From Planctomycetaceae bacterium (GTDB taxonomy: Bacteria > Planctomycetota > Planctomycetia > Pirellulales > UBA1268), in assembly GCA_021300535.1 (NCBI GenBank), contig JAJTED010000024.1, forward strand, positions 1-40,979: 40,979 nucleotides of DNA, written 5' to 3'. Of this stretch, positions 1 to 9,041 are shown in pieces (position 1 is the stretch's first letter; each line of letters begins with the position of its first letter). The translations under genes were made by a program, and so were the position numbers. The notes beneath the pieces were generated by a model. That model searched no databases and was not told the origin of the DNA. It saw only the letters and a program-made list of their open reading frames with translations.

Positions 1-84
1 CGCCAGGCCCGGAGGGCCGGGTTGTCTGCACGCGGGCGGAGGCCCGCCAAGCGAACTGCGGCACGAGGCCGCAGGTTCGCGTGA

Positions 85-118
85 AACATCCTCCCCGGCT
101 CCCGCCGGGGGCTTCTTG
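85..118. repeat. Isolated copy of the array hairpin b
   Basis: CATCCTCCCCGGCTCCCGCCGGGGGCTTCTTGTG matches CCCCCGGCTTCCGCCGGGGGCTTCTTGTGG of the 30.5 kb array. Confidence 0.6.
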
Positions 119-391
119 TGCCGTTCGCGCATGTCAAGCCAAGCGCACGACTGGAGAACGCGCAACAGCAAAAAACGCACGCTGCGAAAACACGCGTCGC
201 TTCACCATGTCACATCATCGCAGCGTGCGTTTGTGCCTGGCGGTCTTCCGCTCCATGATGGCAAGGTGCGCAAGACGGGGGTTTCCGATGGGCTGTCGCT
301 GCCGATGGAGCCCGGGGAATGGTCTGGCATCGCACCTGTCGGAACTGTTATTTCCCCGCCGGGAGATTCGTTCGCCAACCGCCGTTCAGTC

Positions 392-1414
392 ATGCTCCGC
401 GTTTTCACCACTCCCACGCCCTCCCCTGCCCCAGGCGTATCACCGCGCCCCCCCGGCGCGACACCGCGGTTCTCCGTGATGCTGCCAACGTTCGTGCCCG
501 ACGAGAAGCTGCTCGCAGCGCTGCGGTCGGTGCTCGCCCAGGCGTTGCCCCCGGCGGCGATGCAGATCACGGTGGTCGACGATGCCTCGATGCCCGGCCT
601 GACTCGCAGCCTGGTGCGGACGGCCGATCCCGACGGGCGGGTGGAAGTCGTGGAGCACGAGCAGCGGCTCGGCCTCGCCGGGAACTGGAACCGCGCCATC
701 GCCCTGGCCCGCGGCGAACTCGTGCACCTGCTGCATCAAGACGACTACGTGCGGCCCGGCTTCTACGCGGCCATCGACCGGGGATTCCGGGCGGCCCCCG
801 ACGCCGGCATGGCCTTCTGCCGCAGCCAGATCGTCGATGGCACGGGCCGGCCCATCAAGACATCGTCGCGGTTGCGCTGGCGCGCGGGCCTCATTCCCGA
901 CTGGCTGCCCGCGATTGCCGAGCGGCAACGCATCCAGACGCCGGCCGCCGTCGTGCGCCGCTCGACGTACGAAACCCTCGGTGGCTTCCGCCCCGAACTC
1001 AGTCAGACGGTCGACTGGGAAATGTGGGTGCGGATCGCCGCGGTCTATCCGGTGTGGTACGAACCGCGCTGTCTGGCCGTCTACCGGCGGCACCCCGGTA
1101 ACGAGTCCGCGCGGCTCTTCAAGACCGGCGCCGTCTGGCCCGATGTCCTGCGGGCGATCGAGATCAACGCCGCATGTCTGCCCGCGTCGTGCCGCGCAAC
1201 GATCGAGGCCAGCGCCCGCTGGCACGCGGCGTCGGCACTCCGCACGGCGGAGCGGCTGCTGGCCCATGGCGCGATCGATCAGGCGGCCGACGCCGTCATG
1301 CATGTCCCCGCACTTGTGCGGCTGATCACGGCCGACTCGCCGACAAACATCGTCCAACGACGGCTCGCCGCCCTGCAGGCACGCATTTCCCGTGCCGGCC
1401 GCCGCGCCGCCTGA
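392..1414 (+). CDS. Family 2 glycosyltransferase
   Basis: ORF 116..1414; internal ATG at 392. Motifs FSVMLPTF..., VVDDAS, LGLAGNWNRAIALARGELVHLLHQDDYV typical of GT2. Exact start uncertain. Confidence 0.85.
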   Translation: MLRVFTTPTPSPAPGVSPRPPGATPRFSVMLPTFVPDEKLLAALRSVLAQALPPAAMQITVVDDASMPGLTRSLVRTADPDGRVEVVEHEQRLGLAGNWNRAIALARGELVHLLHQDDYVRPGFYAAIDRGFRAAPDAGMAFCRSQIVDGTGRPIKTSSRLRWRAGLIPDWLPAIAERQRIQTPAAVVRRSTYETLGGFRPELSQTVDWEMWVRIAAVYPVWYEPRCLAVYRRHPGNESARLFKTGAVWPDVLRAIEINAACLPASCRATIEASARWHAASALRTAERLLAHGAIDQAADAVMHVPALVRLITADSPTNIVQRRLAALQARISRAGRRAA

Positions 1415-1439
1415 CGCATCCCTCCGGCGAGCCCTGCTC

Positions 1440-2330
1440 ATGCCCCACGCTGCGGCCTCGTCGTGCCCGCCGCCGGATGCGTCATCCCGGGCGATCGTGT
1501 TCGCCCACTTCGATCCGCACGACGCCTTCGATTCGCATGTGGTCGAGGCCCTGCGCCGGTATCGGCCGCATGCCGCCCGGCTCGTGGTCGTCTCGGCGAC
1601 CGCCGCGCGGCTGCCCGCCCCGCTCCGCGGCCTCGTCGACACCTTCGTGCCGCGGGCCAACGTGGGCTACGACTTCGGCAGCTGGCAGGCCGGCCTGGCG
1701 ACGCTGTGCCCCGCCGACTTCGACGAGATCCTGTGCGTCAACGACAGCGTCTACGGCCCGCTCTTCGACCTCTGTCCCGCGCTGCACGATCCGCGCACGG
1801 CCGGCGCGGACCTGTGGGGCATGGTGCTGTCCGAGCAATCGACGCGCCGCCGCGGCGGCCGCTGCCCACACGTCCAATCCTGGTTCTTCGGCATGCGGCG
1901 TCGGCTGCTCGATTCACCCGTCTATGACGCATTCTGGCAGGGGATCGAGTCCGTGCCCGACAAGGAGGAGGTCGTGGACCGCTACGAGCTCGGCCTCTCC
2001 GTTGCCTGTCGTCAGGCCGGGCTGCGGATCGCGGGCCTCTACGACGCCCGCACGCAGGGGCCGATGCGGTTCGGAGAACTCCGGCCCCACCTGTCGCTTA
2101 CCGCCCCGCGCCGGTCTTGGAGGCTGTGGAAGAAAGGCCGCCGGATGCCCTACAACCCCAGCGAATTGGCCTGGTTACGGCTGCTTGAAGCGGGCGTCCC
2201 CTTTGTGAAGGTGGGACTGTTCCGGGTCAATCATTACGGCCTCGACCTCGGTCACGTGATCGCCGCGCTCGGCCGCCGGCATCCCGAAGCCCTGCCACTG
2301 ATCCGGGGGCATCTCGCCCGCTGCGGCTGA
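1440..2330 (+). CDS. Rhamnan synthesis protein F (RgpF)-like protein
   Basis: ORF 1392..2330; VFAHFDPHD, NVGYDFGSWQAGL, ILCVNDSVYGPL, VQSWFFGMRR are RgpF-family hallmarks. Start at ATG 1440 or upstream. Confidence 0.75.
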   Translation: MPHAAASSCPPPDASSRAIVFAHFDPHDAFDSHVVEALRRYRPHAARLVVVSATAARLPAPLRGLVDTFVPRANVGYDFGSWQAGLATLCPADFDEILCVNDSVYGPLFDLCPALHDPRTAGADLWGMVLSEQSTRRRGGRCPHVQSWFFGMRRRLLDSPVYDAFWQGIESVPDKEEVVDRYELGLSVACRQAGLRIAGLYDARTQGPMRFGELRPHLSLTAPRRSWRLWKKGRRMPYNPSELAWLRLLEAGVPFVKVGLFRVNHYGLDLGHVIAALGRRHPEALPLIRGHLARCG

Positions 2331-2423
2331 CCGGCCGCCGACAGCGACTCCCGGCCGGGAAAAACCTCCCGGCTCGCCGACTCGCAGGCCACCTTGTATA
2401 ACTGGTGCGGTTATGACGGCTGG

Positions 2424-2452
2424 CCGGCCCCCCCCGGGGTGCCGGTTTTTTT
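2424..2452 (+). terminator. Rho-independent terminator-like hairpin followed by T7
   Basis: CCGGC-CCCCCCC-GGGGT-GCCGG then TTTTTTT, about 94 bp after the RgpF-like stop codon. Confidence 0.55.
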
Positions 2453-2458
2453 GGGGCC

Positions 2459-2484
2459 GACTTCGTGACGAATTTCACGAAGTC
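2459..2484. promoter_or_regulatory. 10-bp perfect dyad GACTTCGTGA-N6-TCACGAAGTC upstream of nuoA
   Basis: Perfect inverted repeat, spacer CGAATT; core GTGA-N6-TCAC matches CRP/FNR-superfamily half-site geometry; about 56 nt before nuoA ATG. Confidence 0.6.
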
Positions 2485-2540
2485 CGTTCCTGCGGCCGAT
2501 TTTTGCAATTCAGCCGCCCAAGACGCCCCCCGCCGACGCC

Positions 2541-2936
2541 ATGGATGCCATCCTTCCCGTCCTGCTGTTCGTCGCCATCGCGGCCGCGGTATCGGTGGGC
2601 CTCGTGGTCGCTGCTCAGTTGATCGGCCCCCGGCGGAGCGGCGCAGTCAAGGAGATGCCCTACGAAAGCGGCATGGATCCGGTCCACGACACGCGGCGGC
2701 GGTTCGACGTCCGGTTCCACCTCGTGGCGATCACCTTCCTCGTCTTCGACGTCGAGCTCCTGTTCCTCTATCCATGGGCGGTGGCGAGCCGCTCGGCGGC
2801 CGGTGTCGATGCCGCCGTGGCGGGCGGGCTCGTGGCGTCGCGGGGCCTGGTATTCGCGGGAGCGATGGCGTTCATCGCCCTGGTGATCGTGGGCTTCGCC
2901 TACGACTGGCGCAAGGGGGTGTTCCGATGGCGATGA
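2541..2936 (+). CDS. nuoA: NADH-quinone oxidoreductase subunit A
   Basis: 131 aa; [40 protein letters not shown] is NuoA. Confidence 0.95.
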   Translation: MDAILPVLLFVAIAAAVSVGLVVAAQLIGPRRSGAVKEMPYESGMDPVHDTRRRFDVRFHLVAITFLVFDVELLFLYPWAVASRSAAGVDAAVAGGLVASRGLVFAGAMAFIALVIVGFAYDWRKGVFRWR

Positions 2937-3541
2937 ACGACCTACAGCTGCCGGAAAACGTGTTCGTCAGCCGGCTCGACTCCCTGGCGAACTGGTGCCG
3001 CAAGAACAGCCTCTGGCCGATGCCCTTCGCCACCGCCTGCTGCGGCATCGAGCTGATGGCCACCGGTGCCAGCAAGCACGACCTGGCCCGCTTCGGCGCC
3101 GAGGTGTTCCGCTTCAGCCCGCGGCAATGCGACCTGATGATCGTGGCGGGCCGCGTGGTGATGAAGATGCTGCCGGTGCTCCAGCGGATCTGGCAGCAGA
3201 TGCACGAGCCCAAGTGGTGCATCTCGATGGGTGCCTGCGCGAGCACGGGAGGCGTGTTCGACACCTACGCCGTCGTGCAGGGCATCGACCGCTTCATCCC
3301 CGTCGACATGTACGTGCCCGGCTGTCCGCCGCGGCCCGAGCAGTTGATTCAGGCGATCATCGACCTGCAGGACAAGATCCAGCGCGAGGGCACGATCACC
3401 GGCCGCGAGTTCGACACGGCCGGCCGCCAGCTCCGCAAGCGGGCCCTCGTCGAGGCGGCCGATCCGCTGGCCATCGACGCCGCCCGGAATCCGGTCCTTC
3501 AGCGGCAGCTCGCCGCGGCCGCAACCGGGCCCCAATCCTGA
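2927..3541 (+). CDS. nuoB: NADH-quinone oxidoreductase subunit B
   Basis: ATG 2927 overlaps nuoA end; [43 protein letters not shown]. Confidence 0.96.
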   Translation: MAMNDLQLPENVFVSRLDSLANWCRKNSLWPMPFATACCGIELMATGASKHDLARFGAEVFRFSPRQCDLMIVAGRVVMKMLPVLQRIWQQMHEPKWCISMGACASTGGVFDTYAVVQGIDRFIPVDMYVPGCPPRPEQLIQAIIDLQDKIQREGTITGREFDTAGRQLRKRALVEAADPLAIDAARNPVLQRQLAAAATGPQS

Positions 3542-3563
3542 CCCGCCAGCCACGTTTCGCTCC

Positions 3564-4073
3564 ATGCCCTTCGTTCCCCCCGCCGTCGACGACGTCCTCG
3601 CCGCCCTCACGGAGCGGTTTGGTGCCGTCGAGTCGTCCGTATATCGCGGCCAGACCCAGCTCGTCGTGTCCGATCGCGACGCCTTCGACGTCCTGCGGCA
3701 TCTCGCCGACGCCGGCTTCGACCTGCTGGTGGACGTGACCTGCGTCGACTACCTCGAGTATCGCGGCGCCCGCCGCCGCTACGGCATGGTCTACCTGCTG
3801 GCGAGCACGGCCACCAACCAGCGGCTCACCGTGCGGGTGTTCCTCGACGACCCCGAGCCGGCGGTCCAGAGCGTCGTTCCGATCTGGCCAGCGGCCAACT
3901 GGCTGGAGCGCGAGGTCTGGGACATGTTCGGCATCCGCTTCATCGGTCACCCGGACCTCCGCCGCCTGATGATGCCCGAGGAGTTCGCCGCCCACCCGCT
4001 GCGGAAGGACTATCCGCTGCAGGGCCGCGGCGAACGCCACAACTTCCCCGTCATCACGCGGGACCACAGCTGA
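3564..4073 (+). CDS. nuoC: NADH-quinone oxidoreductase subunit C
   Basis: PAANWLEREVWDMFGIRFIGHPDLRRLMMPEEFAAHPLRKDYPLQG is the NuoC signature. Confidence 0.95.
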   Translation: MPFVPPAVDDVLAALTERFGAVESSVYRGQTQLVVSDRDAFDVLRHLADAGFDLLVDVTCVDYLEYRGARRRYGMVYLLASTATNQRLTVRVFLDDPEPAVQSVVPIWPAANWLEREVWDMFGIRFIGHPDLRRLMMPEEFAAHPLRKDYPLQGRGERHNFPVITRDHS

Positions 4074-4077
4074 CCCC

Positions 4078-5316
4078 ATGTCACTCGCCCCCCCGGAAAT
4101 CGACGTCACGCAGCGCGGCCCCGAAGCGGGCGCCCGGTCCGAGGACTACCTGTGGACGCTGAACTTCGGCCCGCAGCACCCGGCCACGCACACGACGCTC
4201 CGCCTCGTGCTCAAGCTCGAGGGGGAGCGGGTGGTCGATGCCATGCCCGAGATCGGCTACCTGCACTCGGGCTTCGAGAAGATCGGCGAGCACCTGACGT
4301 TCAACCAATACGTCACCGTGACGGACCGGATGAACTACATCTCGCCGATGGCCAACAACGTCGCCTGGCACCACGCGGTGGAGACGCTGCTGGGGCTGGA
4401 GCTGACCCCGCGGTGCAAGTACATCCGCACGATCATCGCCGAGCTCGCCCGGATCAGCGATCACCTGCTGTGCAACGGCGCCGTGGGCCTCGACACCGGC
4501 GCCTTCACTTTCTTCCTCTACGGCTTCTACCAGCGCGAGGTGATCTACGACATCTTCGAGACGCTGTGCGGCGCGCGGTTCACGAACTCCTACACCCGCG
4601 TCGGGGGTGTGTCGCAGGATTTCACGCCGCTGGTGATCGAGAAGATCCGCACCTTCCTCAAGACCTTCCCCAAGACCCTCGACGACATGGAGCGGCTCCT
4701 GACCCGCAACCGGATCTTCGTCGACCGCACCAAGGGCGTAGGGGTGCTCGCGAAGGAAGAGGCGATCGCCGGCGGCGCCACCGGCCCCGTGGCCCGGGCC
4801 AGCGGCGTGACCCGCGACCTCCGCAAGGACGAGCCGTATCTCGCCTACGAGGACTTCCAATTCCAGGTCTGCTGTGCGAGCGCCGGCGATTGCTACGCCC
4901 GGTATCTCGTCCGCATGCAGGAGATGCGCGAGAGCCTGAAGATCGTGCATCAGGCGCTGGAAAACCTGCCGGCGGGCGACGTCAACGTGGGCATCGACCA
5001 GCGGGTGGCGCGGCCGACGAAGCAGCAGGTCTACTCGACGATCGAGGGCACGATCTCCCACTTCGAGCTCTCGATGGCCAACCGCGGCTTCGAGGTGCCG
5101 TGCGCGGAGTCGTACGCCGCGATCGAGGCGCCCAACGGCGAGCTCGGCTTCTACGTCGTGGGTGACGGCAGTGAGACGGCCTACCGGGCCCGCTGCCGGC
5201 CGCCGTCGGTGCTCCACTTCGCCCTCTTCCCGCAGCTCATCCGCGGCCACACGCTCTCCGACGTGGTGGCCGTGCTCGGCAGCCTGAACATCATCGCCGC
5301 GGAGCTCGACCGATGA
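4078..5316 (+). CDS. nuoD: NADH-quinone oxidoreductase subunit D
   Basis: 412 aa; LNFGPQHPATHTTLRLVLKLEGE, GYLHSGFEKIGEHLTFNQ, C-terminal DVVAVLGSLNIIAAELDR. Confidence 0.97.
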   Translation: MSLAPPEIDVTQRGPEAGARSEDYLWTLNFGPQHPATHTTLRLVLKLEGERVVDAMPEIGYLHSGFEKIGEHLTFNQYVTVTDRMNYISPMANNVAWHHAVETLLGLELTPRCKYIRTIIAELARISDHLLCNGAVGLDTGAFTFFLYGFYQREVIYDIFETLCGARFTNSYTRVGGVSQDFTPLVIEKIRTFLKTFPKTLDDMERLLTRNRIFVDRTKGVGVLAKEEAIAGGATGPVARASGVTRDLRKDEPYLAYEDFQFQVCCASAGDCYARYLVRMQEMRESLKIVHQALENLPAGDVNVGIDQRVARPTKQQVYSTIEGTISHFELSMANRGFEVPCAESYAAIEAPNGELGFYVVGDGSETAYRARCRPPSVLHFALFPQLIRGHTLSDVVAVLGSLNIIAAELDR

Positions 5317-5388
5317 TGACCACTTCACCTTTCGCGTCAGAAAGGCCCACCCTGCCCGCGCCGTCGCCGGCCAGCCACGCAGCAGGGA

Positions 5389-5526
5389 GGACGGGGTTGC
5401 CCATGCCGCCGAGCGGGCTATGGGAGCGAGCGCAGCCAGGATGGCGGAGCGAAGCGGACATGCAGAGAGCCGCGGCCTGGAGGGCCGAGGCGAACGTCCG
5501 GCGAGACGGCACGGGCAGCCCCGTCC
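5389..5526. repeat. Palindromic repeat family R2, copy A, in nuoD-nuoE gap
   Basis: Arms 5391-5410 and 5505-5524 are complementary at 17/20. Core GGGCTATGGGAGCGAGCG...GCCTGGAGGGCC...GAACGTCCGGCG shared with copy at 33414-33519. Confidence 0.7.
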
Positions 5527-5554
5527 GGCACCACCTGATGAAGCCATTGATCAC

Positions 5555-6052
5555 ATGATCGCCCCGCGAAAACTTCTCACCGACGAGATGGTGGCCAAGA
5601 TCGAGGCGCTCGCGCCGCGGTACCCAAACCGCCGCGCCCTCACGCTACCCGCCCTGCACATCGTCAACGCCGAGCTGCGGCACGTGCCGCTCGAGGCCGT
5701 CGTCGAGATCGCCGCCGTGCTCGGCCTGGCGCCGGCGGAGGTGCAGGACACGCTCACCTTCTACCAGTTCTTCCATCAGGAGAAGCCGCACGGCAAGGTG
5801 CGGGCGTTCGTCTGCCGATCGGTGTCGTGCGCGCTCCGCGGAGGCGACCACCTGCTCGAACACCTCTGCCAGCGGAACGGCATCGATCCCTATGGCACGA
5901 CGCCCGACGGCGAATTGACGATCGAGCCGGCCGAGTGTCTGGGGGCCTGCGACTTCGCGCCGTGCATCCTCGCCAACGACGACCTGCTCAAGAACATGAC
6001 TCCCGAGGCGGCCGAGGCCGAACTCAAGAAGCCGCGGGCGAGGGCCACCTGA
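5555..6052 (+). CDS. nuoE: NADH-quinone oxidoreductase subunit E
   Basis: ATG 5555; TLTFYQFFHQEKPHGK, CRSVSC (Cx4C) and CLGAC (Cx3C) 2Fe-2S ligands. Confidence 0.94.
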   Translation: MIAPRKLLTDEMVAKIEALAPRYPNRRALTLPALHIVNAELRHVPLEAVVEIAAVLGLAPAEVQDTLTFYQFFHQEKPHGKVRAFVCRSVSCALRGGDHLLEHLCQRNGIDPYGTTPDGELTIEPAECLGACDFAPCILANDDLLKNMTPEAAEAELKKPRARAT

Positions 6053-6054
6053 CC

Positions 6055-7410
6055 ATGCAGCCATTCAAGCCCGTGCTCCTCGAGGCGGTCGGCGTGCCCG
6101 ACGGCCACACGATCACCAGCTACAAGAGCCGCGGCGGCTATGCGCCGCTCGAGGCCACGCTGGCAGGCAGGCAGCCGGCCGACGTGATCGAGATGGTGAA
6201 GGCGTCGGGGCTGCGGGGCCGCGGCGGTGCCGGCTTCCCGACCGGCCTCAAGTGGACGTTCCTGCCGAAGGATCACCCGGGCCCGATCTACCTGTGCATC
6301 AACGCCGACGAGAGCGAGCCGGGCACGTTCAACAACCGGATTCTGATGGAGGACGACCCGCACCAGGTGATCGAGGGGATCATCCTCTCGTCGTTCGCCA
6401 CGCGGGCCTCCACGGCATACCTGTACCTGCGGTACGAGTACCCGAAGAGCTGGCACCGCCTGCAGGCGGCGATCGACGAGGCCTACGCGGCCGGCTACCT
6501 CGGCAAGAACATCCGCGGCACCGGCTTCGCGCTCGACATCTATCTCCATCGCGGCGCGGCGGCCTACATCTGCGGCGAGGAGACCGGGCTGATCGAGAGC
6601 CTCGAGGGCAAGCGGGCGTGGCCGCGGATCAAGCCGCCATTCCCGGCGATCGAAGGCCTGTTCCGCAAGCCGACGGTCGTCAACAACATCGAGACGATGG
6701 CCTGCGTGGCCCAGATCGCCCGCCGCGGCGTCGACTGGTTCAAGTCGATCGGCGTGCCGGCCGATCCGAACAATCCCCGCGATCCCGGCTCCTACGGCCC
6801 GAAGCTCTACTGCCTGTCCGGCCACGTGGAGAAGCCGGGCTGCTACGAGGCGCCGCTGGGGATCACGGCCCGCGAACTGATCGAACACCACGGGGGCGGC
6901 GTGTGGAAGGGCCGCCGGGCGAAGGCGGTGATCCCCGGCGGCATCTCGATGGGCCTGATGACCGAGAGCGAGCTCGACACGCCGCTCGACTTCGCCGGCC
7001 CGGGCAAGGTGGGCTGCCTCGGCCTCGGCACGGCAGCCGTCGTCGTCATCGACGATCAGACGAGCATCGTCGACTTCCTGCACAACTCGGCCCGGTTCTT
7101 CGCCCACGAGTCGTGCGGACAGTGCACGCCCTGCCGCGAGGGGACGAGCTGGAGCCTGCGGATCCTGGAGCGGATCAAGGCCGGTCAGGGCCGGCTCAAG
7201 GATCTCGACATCCTCCTCGAACTCGGGCAGACCATGGGCATGATGCCGGGCAGCACGATCTGCGGCCTGGCCGACGGCGCCGCCTGGCCGATGAAGAATG
7301 CGATCAAGAAGTTCCGCGGCGAGTTCGAGGACACCATCAAGCGGACCAATCCCACGGGCTGGATGGTCACCGATCCCGTTCCCGCCCTGCAGATCGTCGG
7401 AGCGCACTGA
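6055..7410 (+). CDS. nuoF: NADH-quinone oxidoreductase subunit F
   Basis: ATG 6055; LRGRGGAGFPTGLKW, NADESEPGTFNNR, ESCGQCTPCREG. Confidence 0.97.
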   Translation: MQPFKPVLLEAVGVPDGHTITSYKSRGGYAPLEATLAGRQPADVIEMVKASGLRGRGGAGFPTGLKWTFLPKDHPGPIYLCINADESEPGTFNNRILMEDDPHQVIEGIILSSFATRASTAYLYLRYEYPKSWHRLQAAIDEAYAAGYLGKNIRGTGFALDIYLHRGAAAYICGEETGLIESLEGKRAWPRIKPPFPAIEGLFRKPTVVNNIETMACVAQIARRGVDWFKSIGVPADPNNPRDPGSYGPKLYCLSGHVEKPGCYEAPLGITARELIEHHGGGVWKGRRAKAVIPGGISMGLMTESELDTPLDFAGPGKVGCLGLGTAAVVVIDDQTSIVDFLHNSARFFAHESCGQCTPCREGTSWSLRILERIKAGQGRLKDLDILLELGQTMGMMPGSTICGLADGAAWPMKNAIKKFRGEFEDTIKRTNPTGWMVTDPVPALQIVGAH

Positions 7411-9041
7411 TGCCGGTCGTCATCGTCGACGGACAAGAGATCGAGATCGGGGCCGACGAGCGGCTCAACTGCATCGAGGCCGCGCGGCGGGCCGGCAAGG
7501 AGATCCCGCACTACTGCTGGCATCCCGGCCTGTCGGTGGTGGCCAGCTGCCGGATGTGCCTCATCGAGACCGGCCAGCGCGACGCCGCCACCGGCAAGAT
7601 CACGATGGTGCCGAAGCTCGTGCCGGGCTGCCAGACGCCCGTCAAGGACGGCACGGTGATCGTCACCGAGAGCGAGACCGTCAAGGCGAGCCGGGCCCGG
7701 GTCGAGGAGGCGTTGCTCATCGACCATCCGATCGACTGCCCGATCTGCGACAAGGCGGGCGAGTGCCTGCTGCAGGACTACCACTTTCAGCATGGCCAGC
7801 CCGAGCGTCGGGCCGACCTCCACCCCTTCTCCAGCCGCAAGCGGGACGTCGGGCCGACGGTCACGCTGTTCGTCGATCGCTGCATCATGTGCACGCGGTG
7901 CGTCCGGTTCACCCGCGAGGTGGCCGGCACGGCCGAGTTGATGGTCACGTCCCGTGGCGCGAAGGAGGAGATCGACGTCTTCCCAGGGCATCCGCTCGAC
8001 AACAAGCTCGCGGGCAACGTCGTCGATCTGTGCCCCGTCGGCGCGCTCGGCGACAAGGACTTCCTCTACCAGCAGCGGGTCTGGTTCCTGAAGCGCGAGG
8101 CCAACGTCTGCGGCGGCTGCGCGGCGGGCTGCTCGATCCACACCGAGCACAACCAGGACACGGTCTACCGGCTCAAGCCGCGCGAGAACCCGCACGTCAA
8201 CACCTGGTGGATGTGCGACGAGGGCCGCTACGGCTGGCATCATCTCCACGACCCGGCCCGGGTGCTGGAGGCGGGCCGGCGGGCGGACCATGCCCGCGGG
8301 TCGAAGGCTGCGTTCGAGCCGGTGGAATGGGCCGAGGTCGTGACCCGGCTGCGGTCCGACCTCAAACAGGCCGGCCGGCTGGCAGTGGCCGTCTCTCCCT
8401 TCCTCACCGTCGAGGAAGCGTGGATGCTGTGCGGCATCGCCCGCTCGATCGACCCCGAGGCCTTCCTCGCGCCCGGCTTCGTGCCCGTCGCCGGCGACGA
8501 CGAAACCTTCCCCGGCGGCTTCACGATCCGCGGGGAAAAGTGCCCGAATCGCCGCGGCGTGGAAGGGGTGCTCGCCCAGTTCAACGCCGGCGGCCGGTCG
8601 TGGGGCGACCTCCTCGCCCACGTCGCCGCCGGGCAGGCCGACGCCGCCTGGATCACCGGCGGTTATCCGACGCCCTGGCTCGACGACGTCACCGCCGGAA
8701 TGTTCGCCGCACTGAAGGCCGTCGTCGTGCAGGATCTCTTCGACTCTCCGCTCACGGCCCACGCCACCTGGCGGCTGCCCGCGGCCGGCTTCGCCGAGCG
8801 GGCCGGCACCTGGGTCAACGTGGCCCACCGCGCCCAGTGCTTCGAGGCCGCGATCCGTGCCCCGGCCGGCGTCTGGCCGGAAGGCCGGCTGTATTGGAAC
8901 ATGCTCGGCCGCCGCGGCCTCTATGACCCGACCGCGGTGCGCCGGCAGATCGCCGAGTCGTCGGCCGCCTTCGCGGCCCTGGCCGGCGACGTCCCGGCGG
9001 TCGGCATCGACCTTCGCATCCAACAGCTTGCATCGACATGA
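7410..9041 (+). CDS. nuoG: NADH-quinone oxidoreductase subunit G
   Basis: ATG 7410 overlaps nuoF stop (TGATG); 2Fe-2S N-terminus, HPIDCPICDKAGEC, CIMCTRCVRF, CGGCAAGC-x27-C. Confidence 0.94.
   Translation: MPVVIVDGQEIEIGADERLNCIEAARRAGKEIPHYCWHPGLSVVASCRMCLIETGQRDAATGKITMVPKLVPGCQTPVKDGTVIVTESETVKASRARVEEALLIDHPIDCPICDKAGECLLQDYHFQHGQPERRADLHPFSSRKRDVGPTVTLFVDRCIMCTRCVRFTREVAGTAELMVTSRGAKEEIDVFPGHPLDNKLAGNVVDLCPVGALGDKDFLYQQRVWFLKREANVCGGCAAGCSIHTEHNQDTVYRLKPRENPHVNTWWMCDEGRYGWHHLHDPARVLEAGRRADHARGSKAAFEPVEWAEVVTRLRSDLKQAGRLAVAVSPFLTVEEAWMLCGIARSIDPEAFLAPGFVPVAGDDETFPGGFTIRGEKCPNRRGVEGVLAQFNAGGRSWGDLLAHVAAGQADAAWITGGYPTPWLDDVTAGMFAALKAVVVQDLFDSPLTAHATWRLPAAGFAERAGTWVNVAHRAQCFEAAIRAPAGVWPEGRLYWNMLGRRGLYDPTAVRRQIAESSAAFAALAGDVPAVGIDLRIQQLAST

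Noticed and set aside
5313-5558. 81-aa small ORF in the nuoD-nuoE gap
   Set aside because: Translates the R2 palindrome; no protein-like features and overlaps nuoE start.
7185-9023. 612-aa minus-strand ORF opposite nuoF/nuoG
   Set aside because: No recognisable motifs; composition of an antisense shadow of a conserved gene.
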